Source: Candidula unifasciata
Lineage: Eukaryota; Mollusca; Gastropoda; Stylommatophora; Geomitridae
DNA length: 64,000 bases
Assembly (NCBI GenBank): GCA_905116865.2
Contig: CAJHNH020007002.1
Coordinates: 186,001-250,000 of the forward strand
Direction: 5' to 3'
Each line of letters opens with the position of its first letter. Position 1 is the first letter of the stretch. This document shows, in pieces, positions 1 through 12,744 of the stretch. The position numbers and the translations under genes are program-made. Below the pieces are notes generated by a model that was not told where the DNA came from, ran no database searches, and saw nothing but the letters and a program-made list of their open reading frames with translations.

Positions 1-40
1 GGTGCTTCTGCAACATCCGCAGCCACATATGTCGCATTAC

Positions 41-57
41 TGGTACTGCTACTACTG

Positions 58-120
<63 letters not shown>

Positions 121-121
121 G

Positions 122-154
<33 letters not shown>

Positions 155-209
155 GACCATTAATATTATCGCCACTACTATTGATCAGATCTTTTACTAC
201 TACTACTAC
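41..209. repeat. (CTA)n microsatellite
   Basis: Near-perfect CTA/ACT triplets from 41 to about 154, interrupted, with a shorter tract at about 193-209. Confidence 0.95.
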
Positions 210-1404
210 TTAATCTTGTCGCTTATATTGTTTACGTTGCTACTCAATCACTCAATCAATTAGATACCATAACCACAATGAAGGTTGGTTACAATGGATT
301 TCCAACACACTGTCTCGTGCTTAGACTGCTGTTTGTCCACTCCTTAATGTTGTCAGCACACTTGTATCGTTGTTTACCTAACCTCTTGCTAAGTTGAGTG
401 CTTGGTGCGATACTGTGAACTTTGGATTTGACGTGGAAGGGTTTTTTCCCTTTTGTGCCCGCGACCCGTTGTTGAGTGCACTAAAATGGGTATTGGTCGA
501 TTACGTTCAGAATGTCGTGTACTTTTGCAGATGCAGTTATGGCTTTTGTGACTGACCATTTGCTCCAACATTGAGCTGCATTTTTAGTGTGAAACCGTTA
601 GTATTGACACACCTGAAAGCTGCCTTATGCACCTTTACTTTACACATGCAAGCTTCAAGATTTTGCCTGTATTGACCAGTTTTCAAATGGGACAATGTGG
701 GAAAATTTTGTGTAATTTCCACCCACACAAAAACGGAGCAGTTATGGGGCGACCCGTCTGCAGTAATGCTGGAAGCTCGACAAAAATTTAACCACTACCA
801 TGCATGTCGTAAGAAGTGACTAGGGAAAGTTGACGTAAGACTGGGCTAACCATTCAGAAGAAAACAGCTGCAAAATTTAACTACTCGTGTTTATATCTAT
901 GAAGAGCTAGGCATGATCTAGTTGTGGGCCTATGCTCCATTGCGAGACGAAAAACAGAAAAGGAAAAATAACAAAGACCATGACAACAACGTGATATGTC
1001 AAACGTAACAAAGTTTCGCCTTATCAAACCAGTTAGCAGTAGCTCTCCGCTCACCTGTCTTTATGTTGGCGTAATGACTTTTATTGTCTGGCGCATTCTA
1101 AGTGCCTACTGGCTGGTGTAATGTGTTGTTAGGTTTCTCAAAAGGGGGAAAATACACGCCACACACTCTTTTATAGTGATAAAACCGCGATAGGGAGAGC
1201 GTGCCAAATTCTAAATACTTTGAAAATAACCCTGATTAGTTCACTGATATGGGGGACGGGAAACCTCCTTAGAAATTGAATTTTTGTGGTGGACCACTCA
1301 CCATTGTTGATAGTTGGTTGGAGTGTCACTGGGCATTTTAGCAGAGCCTTAATTAGTCGCCTCAAAGAGGCTCCAGAACCCACCCAGGATGTGTGCTAGC
1401 GTAC
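210..1404. other. no recognisable feature
   Basis: Unique-looking sequence. Only short open frames without domain signatures or supporting splice structure. Nothing recognised. Confidence 0.5.
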
Positions 1405-2276
1405 CTTCTTCTTCTTCTTCTTCTTCTTCATCTTCTTCTTCTTCTTCTTCTTCTTCTTCTTCTTCTTCTTCTTCTTCTTCTTCTTCTTCTTCTTCTTTCT
1501 TCTTCTTCTTCTTCTTCTTCTTCTTCTCCTTCTTCTTCTTCTTCTTCTTCTTCTTCTTCTTCTTCTTCTTCTTCTTCTTCTTCTTCTTCTTCTTCTTCTT
1601 CTTTTTCTTCTTCTTCTTTTTCTTCTTCTTTTTTTCTTCTTTTTTTTTCTTCTTTTTCTTCTTCTTCTTCTTCTTCTTCTTCTTCTTCTTCTTCTTCTTC
1701 TTCTTCTTCTTCTTCTTCTTCTTCTTCTTCTTCTTCTTTTTCTTCTTCTTCTTTTTTTCTTCTTTCTTTTTTTCTTCTTTTTTTTTTCTTCTTTTCTTCT
1801 TCTTCTTCTTTCTTCTTCTTCTTCTTCTTCTTCTTCTTCTTCTTCTTCTTCTTCTTCTTCTTCTTCTTCGTCTTCTTCTTCTTCTTCTTCTTCTTCTTCT
1901 TCTTTTTCTTCTTCTTCCTTTTTCTTCTTTTTCTTCTTCTTCCTCTTCTTTTTCTTCTTCTTTTTCTTCTTCTTCTTCTTCTTCTTCTTCTTCTTCTTCT
2001 TCTTCTTCTTCTTCTTCTTCTTCTTCTTCTTCTTTTTCTTCTTCTTCTTCTTCGTCTTCTTCTTCTTCTTCTTCTTCTTCTTCTTCTTCTTCTTCTTCTT
2101 CTTCTTCTTCTTCGTCTTCTTCGTCTTCTTCTTCTTCTTCTTCTTCTTTTTTTTCTTCTTTTTCTTCTTCTTCTTCTTCTTCTTCTTCTTCTTCTTCTTC
2201 TTCTTCTTCTTCTTCTTCTTCTTCTTCTTCTTCTTCTTCTTCTTGTATGCGCTTCTTCTTCTTCTTCTTCTCTAGT
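1405..2276. repeat. long imperfect (TTC)n tract, about 870 bp
   Basis: TTC triplets with frequent slippage to longer T runs (TTTTTC). The long poly-Ser/Phe/Leu/Arg/Glu/Lys open frames over it are composition artefacts. A second short TTC run after TGTATGCG closes the tract at about 2276. Confidence 0.97.
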
Positions 2277-2700
2277 CATGTATTGCCTTTCAGCGTCAGG
2301 TTTTGAAGAGACATTTGTATGCGCTTATTTATTTATTTATTTATTTACGGCCTTAGTTACTCCATCTATTTGTCGTTTGCATGGTCGACCTATAGTTCTG
2401 ACTCCATTAGTTTTCAATGACAGAGTGCTCGGCGGCGCATAACCTGATGGTAATCTTGAGACATGTTCAAACCATTTGATCCTTCATAATCTTTTGTTGC
2501 TTCCTCTCTTTTATTAGGATATCGTGTTTTATTTACAATGCCACAAATAATAATTGTGCAGATTTTAATGTCTTTCCTGTCCCTAAGTGGTCACTTGCCG
2601 TTTTCCGTATCAGTCCGATTTCTATTCTTCTTATTTGTTGGAGCTAGAGCTATCGAATCTTCTGCAGCTTAATCAAACCCTGTATGTTGAATTAGGAAAC
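2277..2700. other. no recognisable feature
   Basis: A (TTTA)n run of five units lies around 2324-2346. Otherwise nothing recognised. Confidence 0.5.
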
Positions 2701-2701
2701 T

Positions 2702-2930
2702 AAATGTGGCTCGTGGCTTAGAGCTTAATTAATGCGTTATCATTTCCATAGTCCCCAAGTTCTAGGGTTCGATTTCCATGTGGACAGTAAATTTTTTTTT
2801 AAACCGTTGGCGTTGTTTTCTGACTACGACACGAGAATCGCACCGTGCAAGAGATTGGGGCATCACCATGCAATAAGCCAGAGACAGCAGAGGTGCCAAC
2901 CTCCATTGTGGAAACAGCACATCATTTTGT
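2702..2930 (+). repeat. tRNA-derived SINE-like element
   Basis: A tRNA-like head (2705-2785) carries a B-box-like AGGGTTCGATTTCC. The following body (GTGCAAGAGATTGGGGC and onward) resembles sequence at about 34800-34865, so it is a dispersed family. It is too degenerate to be a functional tRNA gene. Confidence 0.45.
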
Positions 2931-2931
2931 T

Positions 2932-3617
2932 TTAACCCTTTGGAGACGGAGCCTTTTTGGAGTTTCAGTGCCAAAAAGACGGAGCCTTCAGGAGGGGATT
3001 CTCTTAGTTTACACACACACACACAACAATTTTTTTTTAAAAGCGTTTAATTAACATATACAAAACGCATATATTAATGTAGTAACTTGAATGAGCTAAC
3101 ACAGTCTTTATGAGTCACAACCTTTATTCAAATTTACTATCCAATTTGCATATTTATGAACGCATTAAAAAAAAATTACTTAGGACAAATTACTCATTTG
3201 AACAATTTGGCTACATTTTTTGATGAATGAAGCCTGAATAAGTGCTAAAACTTGTGTTTTGGGAAGTAAGATCAATGTAGGTCCTTCACGCACATCTGGC
3301 ACATGGTTCTTCTACTTTTCACACCTCCTGCTATATTTTGGTTGCTATGAAGCAACAGCCATTTTTACCATTGTTGGATACAGGTAACCTCAAAAATAGA
3401 GTAAAATTACGGAACGCAACAAACTTTCTCGAAAGCCGTCACTGAACAGCTCACAGGTACAAGAAATGCAAGAAGCAATCTGATTAGCTAATATGAAGAC
3501 CAGCCAGCTAATCTCAAGGCTAATATTAAAGGGGCCGACAGATGGGCCAGTCGTTTTTGTGTGTGGCTATTTTCTGTTGGACCGATAGATCGGCCCCAGT
3601 CGTTCCCAAAGGGCTAA
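2932..3617 (-). mobile_element. non-autonomous piggyBac-like MITE, copy 1
   Basis: The ends read TTAACCCTTTGGAGA and a decayed inverse (CCCAAAGGGCTAA). Along almost its whole length it matches the reverse complement of 44580-45302. TTAA ends followed by CCC are the hallmark of piggyBac-type insertions. No transposase is present, and an (AC)n run sits near one end. Confidence 0.75.
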
Positions 3618-6230
3618 TTCGTCTCAAAAGCCACAGAACAACACGGGCAGAACCCCCGTTTTAACAGAACAACGATATCACGAGTCAATCTGTCAGGCTT
3701 TGTCGGCTTACTCAGTCCGAGGATATGTCTCACGTTTCAGAGCAGGCCATTTCTCCACTCTAGTATGCGCTTCTCTCGAGTTTATCCTTGGGACAACATC
3801 GCGGTGATTTCCCATTGCGTGTTTGTTGGTCGATCGATTGGTAGTGATCCCTCCAGAACTCAAAACTTTAAATCCAAAGTGCCAATACATGGACGTTCTG
3901 GTCGTCTTAAACACATAGAAGGATTTAGCTATCAGTACGAGGTTGGTGTATAGACTTTCCTCTTGACTTGGTATTGAAATACTGTCACTACGCGGACCAT
4001 TTCATAGACCTCCCTGCCTCTCCCAAAACCCAGAAAACATCACCCCGTGCAAGTGGGTTACTGAGACTTCGCCTCACTCCTCAAAGGGCCCTTACAACAA
4101 ATTCAAACGACGAATATCGGAGTACCACTATAACTGATATGTTTCTTTACGGACGCTCACCTGTTAACCTGCAATTCTTCCCTTCTTTGTCTCCAATGCC
4201 GTGCAGTCCATTACATCATTTTCTCTATGAATCCATCTTAATAGGTATGTAGTGACGTGGATTAGAAAAAAAGAGTTTTATTTTACTGAGGGGGACTGTT
4301 CTGAACATACACACACCCGCATGCGCGCGCACATACACATGCCCACACACATGCCTGATATATGCCTTCGCGCCATTTCTTTCACAGTTCACTATTTCCT
4401 TGTCCTCTTCTTGTGACGTTTTGCCTGGCCACATCTCAACATTGCCTCATAGATTCTCATCGTTCAATTTTCATTTCGTTGAATAAAATATCAGGTGGCG
4501 TGCCTAACGGTCGTTGATTAAATCTCTCACAATTTAGAATAAGGAGAAGAGGGGGAGAGACGTGGAGTTGTTCTAGAGATAAGGTCAGTGGAAATGATTA
4601 GAATGTGTAAGAACACGGTAGGTGTGTTTGATAGAAAGACGGACGGATGGACGAGCACAGATTGGGTAATGAGCCTGTGTAACTTTGATAGGACACCGTA
4701 TGCTTTGATGTTTAGTATATACTTCGACGACCAGATAGCCACACTCCGCATAATGATGGGGCAAAGCGGGGAATTGAATTCGCTATTTTACACTGCATTG
4801 ATAGACTGGAAAAGCCTTTGACAGCATTGTTAGGGTATCTGTCTGGTAACTGATAAAGGGTCGGGTTCTGTTGCAGAGGCGCTGCAAACGCGCTTCGTAA
4901 TGCCGGGGTGCCAGGATTTGTTCCAGCTGCGGACGATTTATTTTGCGTTGGTTTCGACAAGGGTACAGAGAGCTGACCGTTGAGGAAGTAAAAGCAAACT
5001 ACTGACATAAAATGTTTATAGAAAAACCCTACAACAGCTGAAAAATGCTGAGGTTAGTTCTGCAACTTTCTGTAAAGGATACGCAACTAACTAATAATTT
5101 ATGAGGGATGCATGATGGGAAAGAAGAAAGAAGAAGGATGGGGTTTCCAGGATTTGTATCTGGAAAAAAAAAAAGGGGGTTGGGGGTTCTTCAAAATGCA
5201 GCATGGTCGGGTCAAAAACTGTTCTTTGATTCAGTTAGTGAACTGAAACTTTTTTTTCCATTGATATAAACGGAAATCCAGTTAATCCCCTCGACTGCCC
5301 GAGAAACATTAAGTGTGTGTATGTGTGTGTTTGTGCGCGCGCGCTGGCGTATATGTCTGTGTGATTTTATATGAATTGTTGGCTAAAGTAAAACCTTCTC
5401 CCACAATGGGCTTCGCTTACATGATCTCCAGCAAGCTACTTTTCATTAATCTAAACTAACAATAATTTTTGTTCGACTTCTTCTAATACTTGAGATCTTG
5501 TTTTAGGTACCTTTGGTGACATCAGCCGTCTCATCTTGTTTTTTAAGATACCACGGATCCTGTATTTAATTGTACTTCTTGACGAGATTAGAAACACAAA
5601 CGCCATTCTCGTGTTTAGTTATTATTTCATTCTTCGTTTCTACTGAAACACGCTTTACTCATCCTCTTGAACGAAGTTTTTCGCTAGGGACACAAATGAG
5701 TATCATTTATTTTGTACATTAGAGTCCTGTGTAGTCACTTCATAGTTGGAGCATATTTGTGTATGTGTTGTTCTTTATGTGCAGATGAAGGCTAATCGCC
5801 GCAGCGTCCTTTATTTGTTTATTGTGATTGAATTTGTAAAGCTAACATAAACTGTTTGTTCTTTCTTACCAACTTGTTCTCTTCCCTAAAATTTTCTACC
5901 CCTTTAATTAAAAAGGTTTCGTTACACCGATGTCACTCACACTTGTCCCTTTTTAGTGAGCCCTAATGTAGGTTAATTGAATGCAAAACAACAACAATAA
6001 CAAACAACGCAATGACAAACAATGTCCACAGCGGACAAACCTGGGTGCAACTTATGCTGTTCGTTAGCTTAAGACTTGACACCTAAGACATGTTTGAGCG
6101 TTCATGCACCAAGGCATTGTTTGCGAGTTGAGCTAAACTTTGTTCGGAAATTGTTCGTGGGCCGATTTGTTCCTGACTAGAGACGTTGGTGATCCGAGAT
6201 ACCAGTGTATGCTCCGTTTGGCAGCAGCAT
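3618..6230. other. no recognisable gene; mostly unique sequence
   Basis: Contains short (AC)/(GT) runs at about 4304-4352 and 5313-5345 and several short open frames without recognisable motifs or splice partners. GTAAAGGATACGCAACTAAC near 5071 is the inverse of a motif seen at 40007 and 47788. Confidence 0.45.
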
Positions 6231-6234
6231 CATC

Positions 6235-6480
6235 TTAACGCTTACCTGCCGGGTCAAAGGTCTAGGGTTTAAATTCGCATCGAAGCAGATTGTTATCAAA
6301 ATTGACCTCCCAGGTCGAACCAGCCTAAAATGAATACCAAGTATATGCCTGGCAAGTAAAGGCAGCTGGCGTGGTGGTGATAACAACATTCATCGAGTAC
6401 CAAACTGTCTATAAAAATATAGATCTAACTCTGAACACTCGATGCAACAGACCCTTGACAAGGCTCCTTCACTTTGACTT
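6235..6480 (+). repeat. SINE family A copy
   Basis: tRNA-like head with B-box (GTCTAGGGTTTAAATTCGC) followed by the family A body: GACCTCCCAGGTCGAACC, AGTAAAGGCAGCTGGCG, TCTATAAAAATATAGATCTA and a CTTTACTTT-type end. Confidence 0.75.
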
Positions 6481-6809
6481 GACTTTTATGCTCGTCTTCC
6501 CACAAACTGGGGTGCAGTGAAGAAGATGGAATAGACAGGAGAGAGAGACAGAGACCGAGAGACACAGATCGGAACGACAAAGCCACAGAGTATGCAGTAT
6601 ATTCAGTGAAAAATCATTTTCCATGAAACAACTCCTCACAGTGTTCGGTCTCTCGTATGGCTTTGAAGATGTCTTTCCTGTCCATAAATGGCCCATTCCT
6701 GATACATGCACTACAGGCCAGGGCGTCTGCTCTCTCATTGCCTCTCACACCAGTATAGACAGGCATATCCTAGTAGAACAAAGTTTGTCAGGTTAAATTC
6801 TATTTCCCC

Positions 6810-6892
6810 CTGTGGGTTCTGGGGCCCCACTTTGGAGAACAACGAGCAGGCCCACTGTCCCATAGCATGCATGTCGTAAAATGAACAAGAAA
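6810..6892 (+). repeat. SINE family B fragment
   Basis: Carries the family B core: TGTGGGTTCTGGGGCCCCA, CAGGCCCACTGTCCC, GCATGTCGTAAAA. It directly abuts an inverted family A copy. Confidence 0.65.
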
Positions 6893-6894
6893 AG

Positions 6895-7145
6895 TAAAGG
6901 TCCCTGTACGCGCCTGTGGCGCATCGGGAGTATGAGATTAGGCTTCTGTTTTGTAGATCAATGGCTGATGCGGTCAACGTCATGCCGGCGATATTGACTT
7001 TTTAAAACTTTCCTGAATATCCATTCAAAGTTGGGTCGACCCGGAAGCCAAGTTCATTAGGGGGGGGGGGGAAAGCCGGGTACATATGGGTTTAAACTCA
7101 CGACCTTTAGATCCGCAGGCTATCTTCTATTCGCCACACTACTGT
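6895..7145 (-). repeat. SINE family A copy, inverted
   Basis: Reverse complement of the family A layout: GTAAAGGTCCCTGTACGCGC tail, GCGGTCAACGTCATGCCGGC centre, GTTGGGTCGACCCGG, a poly-G run, and a tRNA-like head ending near 7145. Confidence 0.75.
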
Positions 7146-7189
7146 AGTTTCCAATCATGACGTAGAAGGAGACTTATGAGGGATTTATC

Positions 7190-7365
7190 CTTTAAATTCG
7201 GGACCTTATTGTTTAAGATGCAAGGAAACAACAATCTGTACACAAATAAGACAGATCTGTAAAACGGATGCGAATGCAACAACTCAAGTTCTGAACCAAG
7301 ACCACAGTTCAGGAGTGGACGAACAACCAGAGTTTACAGCCGATGAACGCTAAGAAAAAGAACAG
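7190..7365 (+). repeat. SINE family B, 3' half
   Basis: Matches the family B 3' half: AACAATCTGTACACAAATAA, CAGATCTGTAAAACGGATG, GGACGAACAACCAGAG, ACAGCCGATGAACGC, ending in an AAGAAAAAG tail. Confidence 0.7.
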
Positions 7366-8340
7366 TTGTGTTTTGGTTTACACAATAATCAAAGAAGATA
7401 GCAAAAAGCGTTAGAGAGGTAATTTCAAACACCGACACAACAGCGGTGGCTGGAAACAGAAAAACCATAGTTTGTTTGGCTAAGGTTGGGTGTGTATATC
7501 TCCGTGTACGCAATCCCACTTTCAAAAACACACGAACAAACGTTATATACAAAGGCTGAAGAATTAATTATGCAAGCTTCTTCTAGGAATAGTAGGGAAG
7601 GGTGAGAGGATGAAGTGAGAGGGAAGCAACAATGCAGTTGAAAAGAAACACTACCCTGAGACGGTAAACTTATAGGAGCTTTTGTTCTTACTCTGGTTCT
7701 GGTACGAAATAACATGCCAGGGAGGGTGGAGCTAAGACATCAAGAACTTTGGTGACTGGAGAGTGAGAAGCCGGTACACAAACACATGCGTCGTTATCCA
7801 GGTAGTTTGGCGACAGGAAATACCCGACACTCTAACCGGCTGGGGACAGGTTTATTTGAAATTCTTCAGCTCACGTAAGTACAAGTGTGCCGGCGTGTAT
7901 GTGGATTTTTGTGGGTTTTTCTTTCTTCGGTTATCAGGAGCACGTCCGACTTCAGCTATTTTGGCTGTTACAACTGGAGCCTGTCGCAATCAGGAGCTAA
8001 AATCTTGGCCTTGTTTTGCAATTCCCTAAAAGAAAATGCAGCTATAGTCTGTTCCAAAGTCGTAACTCAGTGAACGTTTGGTATAAGTTGTTAAAATCTA
8101 ACATATAAACAAAATCATGTCCTTGTAAAAATGTATTGTTAAAGTAAACAAACATTTACTTTTCATTTTGTCTTTTTAGCAGGATATGAAAAAAAAAAAA
8201 AGACTGGTTTAAGGCAAACATTTAGCATGCTTACAGTAACTTTTGCAATTTGAGTAAAGAGAACTTTTCAAAACATAAAATTGCACTCGTTTCATAAGCG
8301 TTTTACTCTCGAGTGATCATATCCAACAATAGTCTTTCAT
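7366..8340. other. no recognisable feature
   Basis: Short open frames only; no domain motif, no repeat family recognised. Confidence 0.45.
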
Positions 8341-8359
8341 GAGTTGCGGTTTTTTTAAA

Positions 8360-8560
8360 TTGTTTGCAGGATAGGCATCACAATAATCACGACGTATCCC
8401 TGCACATCAGTGGAATAATGGGTAGAGGCAGACCCATAGAGATGATGCTGGATGGGCTGAAACGATGGCAGAGAGAGATATTATCAAGAGAGCTGTTCCA
8501 AGCAACCGGGGATCGTGATCTGTGGAGATACATGAGCTCCTACCCTAGTTGACAGAGCAC
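8360..8560 (+). pseudogene. LINE C-terminal tail (endonuclease/reverse transcriptase family), truncated
   Basis: The frame reads G-R-G-R-P-I-E-M-M-L-D-G-L-K-R-W and then D-R-D-L-W-R-Y-M. RGRP-x(3)-LDGL-x-W and DR-x-LWR are the usual extreme C terminus of non-LTR endonuclease/reverse transcriptase proteins. All upstream domains are missing, as expected for 5'-truncated insertions. Confidence 0.7.
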
Positions 8561-8974
8561 ATTATGATTCCTGCACACATGAACTGATTTCGGAACACTC
8601 TCCGCACGTGTGTCGATTATTGTATATTCTATTTTTTTTTTTAATGGTCCAGAAAATCAAACAAAGATCAAAGAAATTCACTGTTTTAAAAAAAACAGCC
8701 GCACCTGTACAATTTTAAATTATAAAAATCATAAAAACGTGAGAAATCTAAGATCCGCGTGCAACAATGAGTGTTGAACCGACAGGTGTTTTCTGGATAT
8801 TTGTTAAAGTGTGACACGAGTTTTGAAACGCACTGTAACTTGTTCCTTTATATCCCAGCACGGTAACTATAGCTTTCAATTTTTATGTTGTCTAGTGTGT
8901 TCTTCTATCTTTCTACTTCTTTCTATGAGTGCCGATCAATACAATTTCTGTTACTGGATTATTTCATTTATATG

Positions 8975-9258
8975 TGTAGCTGCGATAATCCAGTGGCTAG
9001 ACGTACCGCATACTCGAAGGTTTTGGGTTCGAATCCGCCTCTACAAGTGTGGATTCTGGGGACCCATTTAAAGGATGGGGGGGGGGGGGGGGATAATAAA
9101 CCCCCTGCTCACTAATAAACATGTCGTAAAGGTCGACTAATTATGGATTTGCTAAAATCAGATATTTCAATTTGAAAGGTGCATAAGTGGCAGCCTAACG
9201 GTTTACCAGAACACGACATGAAAACCGTCATTAAGAGCGAACGCAGAAGAAGAAGAAG

Positions 9259-9290
<32 letters not shown>
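8975..9290 (+). repeat. SINE family B copy with tRNA-like head and (GAA)n tail
   Basis: The head has an A-box-like CAGTGGCTAGACGTACC and B-box GGGTTCGAATCCGCC. The body has CTGGGGACCCATTTAAAGG, a poly-G run and ACATGTCGTAAAGGTCGACT. It ends AGAGCGAACGCA followed by (GAA)n, which then passes into (GTA)n. The best-preserved whole copy in the window. Confidence 0.75.
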
Positions 9291-9305
9291 GTAGTAGTAG
9301 TAGTA
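9245..9305. repeat. (GAA)n-(GTA)n microsatellite
   Basis: About 15 GAA units then about 5 GTA units at the 3' end of the SINE B copy. Confidence 0.95.
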
Positions 9306-9339
9306 ATATTCTCATCGGTTTAGATTTTTATTATTGACA

Positions 9340-9550
9340 TAGGGCTTCCGGATCCACTCAGCCTTAAATGAGTATCAGAGAAAATCCCGGGAAGTAAAAG
9401 TGGCTGGTGTAATGAAATCAATTGCCGATTTTGGTTATCGATGATAGAAAGTAGATTTGTGTGATAAACCAGCGACCGGGGGATTAGAATAGCTGCCCTG
9501 TATTCATGAGATTCCAGTTCAATTCCTGGTAAGTCCGGCCTCTTTTATCT
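9340..9550 (+). repeat. SINE family A fragment and adjacent tRNA-like head
   Basis: 9340-9460 matches the family A body (CAGCCTTAAATGAGTATCAG, GGAAGTAAAAGTGGCTGGTG). A separate tRNA-like segment with a B-box (CAGTTCAATTCCTGG) lies at about 9470-9545. Confidence 0.5.
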
Positions 9551-9889
9551 GTTTGGGTGAAATAGAAATCATAGTCAGGATTTAGGTATAGAAGCCGTGT
9601 AGGGTATAGTTGCTAGCGCATTCACCTGCCCGCCCATTGATCATGTGGTTACATTTTACACAGGTTGGAATTTTGCTTGGTTCATCTGATAACAAAAGGA
9701 GGTTCTTGTTTAGAAACCTGACGCCACTCAAGACATGTATTCTTTACTTTTGTGTCATTTGTTGGTTACCTAACTTGTGTTGTCATTTATTTGGTTATTT
9801 TAGCTTTGTGCCAGCTGTTACGTAACTCACCTTTGTGTCTTTTGTTGTTAACTTTACTGTTATGTCCTTTGTTGATAATTTTTTTTGGG

Positions 9890-9908
9890 GTGATTGGGGG
9901 GGGGAGGT

Positions 9909-9971
<63 letters not shown>

Positions 9972-10023
9972 GGGAGGGCAGTGGGGTGGGGGGGGGGGGG
10001 GGGGGGTGGGAGGAAGGGGGGGG
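9890..10023. repeat. poly-G tract with rare interruptions, about 130 bp
   Basis: Nearly pure G with scattered T/A. It has G-quadruplex potential on the + strand and is also a typical site of sequencing and assembly error, so its length is unreliable. Confidence 0.85.
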
Positions 10024-10354
10024 ACTGTTGTTTAATCTGCTATTGTTTTCATCCTTCGTATCGTAATGTTTGACGCTCTGTTTTGTTTTTAAATGACAAA
10101 GTCTCTGTTTTGAAATCTCACCTCCCCCGGGAATCTATTGCGTGTGATGGATTACAGGGTTATTTTTGAAGTTTTCCGCCCCAGAAAGATAGTGACTTCC
10201 CGTCTCATTCATGTCTCTTTGTGTGGCAGGGTCCGTGCTATGTTGTGGGGGTGTCACGCTTAGTAATATTTTACTCCTTGTAGTTGGTGGCTAGCGATAT
10301 CGCATGTTCTATATATCACGATGTAAGGACTTTTAACGGTCCCAAAACATGTAG

Positions 10355-10530
10355 AACTGCCCTAAACCCAACCCCCTACCCCACAGGTTCAGCCTACGTC
10401 CCACGAAAAAGTGCAGCCTACGTCCCATGACTGCATGCAGCCTATAATAGACGCTGCATACAGTCGTGCGACCTAGGCTGCATGTAGTCGTCGGACGGAG
10501 GCTGAGGCTGTGGGGTAGCGGGTTGGGGTT
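10355..10530. repeat. imperfect palindrome, about 80-bp arms
   Basis: The left arm begins CCTAAACCCAACCCCCTACC and the right arm ends GGTAGCGGGTTGGGGTTAGG, its near-exact inverse. Further inner pairing includes GTTCAGCCTACG with GGAGGCTGAGGC and TGCATGCAGCCTA with TAGGCTGCATG. No coding content. Confidence 0.75.
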
Positions 10531-10654
10531 AGGACCAGTACGTCTAAAGGCGGGGAAAAGAGGCCTTTACTTTAATTTACTTAACTGACATGAGCATATG
10601 ATGCTAGACTCGTATTTCATGGACTAATGTGCACTCAGAGAGGGATATGGCCAG

Positions 10655-10800
10655 TCTTACAAAGGCCGTCTTTGCTCCTAGTAACATTACCTGGCACCCA
10701 TTTAAGGCTGTGTCGACCTGGGAGCCAAGTTCAATTTGGAAAAAACAGTCCGCAACTGTGCTGATTTTAATCGAAGACCTTCGGATCGCCCGGTGAGCGT
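10655..10800 (-). repeat. SINE family A fragment, inverted
   Basis: Contains AAAGGCCGTCTTTGCTCCTA, GGCACCCATTTAAGGCTGTG, TCGACCTGGGAGCCAAG and a degraded tRNA-like head. Confidence 0.6.
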
Positions 10801-11092
10801 TTCATGTGTTGGTAATGTATACTTGTCTTTCTGTTCGACAACGTATTTGTGTTTCTTTCACATGCGCTGTCGCCCTCTGCCTGTCTGTGTACCCATTCCT
10901 GCATCAACAACAGACCCCGGTTCACTCTCTTGTCTACGTATATCTCTCATGTTTGTCTTTCTGTCTGTCTCTCGATCTTTGTATTTGTCTCCAGCCCTAC
11001 TCGTCTATTTCTGCACCTGTCTACTCCTCAAACCACGTTCACCAGGTTGCCTGTCTGTGCGTCAATCCATGCTAAGAATAATCGCCCCGTTT

Positions 11093-11715
<623 letters not shown>

Positions 11716-12740
11716 ATAGCCAACGCATTCCCCGCCTTGTCTGTTAGTCTGTCTTTCACCCCTCCGTTTGGTCAGTATCCTGTCTGTTTCCTTTACACTG
11801 TCTTTCTCCTGCCTATCACTCTATTTCTCCTCCAGTTTGTCTGACGGCCTTGCACTCTAAACGTCGTCCTGTCTGACACAATTTTACACCCATCCACTCC
11901 TCCGTCTGCCTATCGGCTTGCCTGTCTGTACGACACGTTATCCAGCTGAATTGACTCAAACCCCTCGTTTGTACTTTCGAGTGTCTGTCTGCCTGCCTGT
12001 CTGACACATTCCGCCACCCACTCTACCGTCTGTCTGGGCCTCCCTATTCGTTCCCCTGCTCGTCAGTTGATCTGCTTGTCTGCTGACAATCTTTCCCACC
12101 AACCCATCCCTACATTACCCTCCTTTCTTATTGTATGACAAACCCTTCCATCAACCCACCCTTCCCGGTCTGTACGCTATTGTCATAACCTAAAAACCAA
12201 GCGGCCCTCAGTCCTTCCCGGGGAGACAGGACAACTTGTATGTCTGCATGGGCCGACCCCGCCCTACTTTGAGCTGTAGTTTTTGAACCTATGTTGCAAT
12301 CAAACACCAGCCCTAGCCGTCGCAGACGTCGTTTCCATGATAATACTCATGTATTTGTTTCGTTTGTTTCTCTGTCTCCAGGCTAGAAAATAATGTGTCT
12401 GTCATCTGAAGGTTGTACTGGGTTAATCCAGGCTCATTGTGTTCTCAGTGATGTACATCACGCTCAGACGTGGGGGATTTACCGTGTCTTCCTGTTTGTG
12501 TGTGTGTGTGCGTGATGCGCTTTGCATTGAAGATAATAGTAGGATGGTTCACCATCTCACGTGATTGCGTATTTATGTTAACGAGGTTTTACTGCATACA
12601 CATATGTACACATGGCACAAACACGCACACACAAATATTGGGGGTTTACATGTACATGTATACTTTTCAACAACAACAACAAATAAACACATAGTTATCT
12701 GATGACGCGTTTTTATTAGTTTATAAATAAAATTTTGCAC
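11716..12740. other. pyrimidine-rich flank of the array; nothing recognised
   Basis: Degenerate GTCT/CTGT-like sequence to about 12100, then unique sequence with a short (TG)n at 12496-12511 and an (ACA)n at about 12669-12681. Confidence 0.45.
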
Positions 12741-12744
12741 TCAA

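Noticed and set aside
1389..2442. Open frames of 283-349 codons over the TTC tract
   Set aside because: Only poly-Ser, Phe, Leu, Arg, Lys or Glu from a stop-free microsatellite; no unique coding sequence.
4588..4821. 77-codon open frame
   Set aside because: No homology recognised and no start, splice or codon-bias support.
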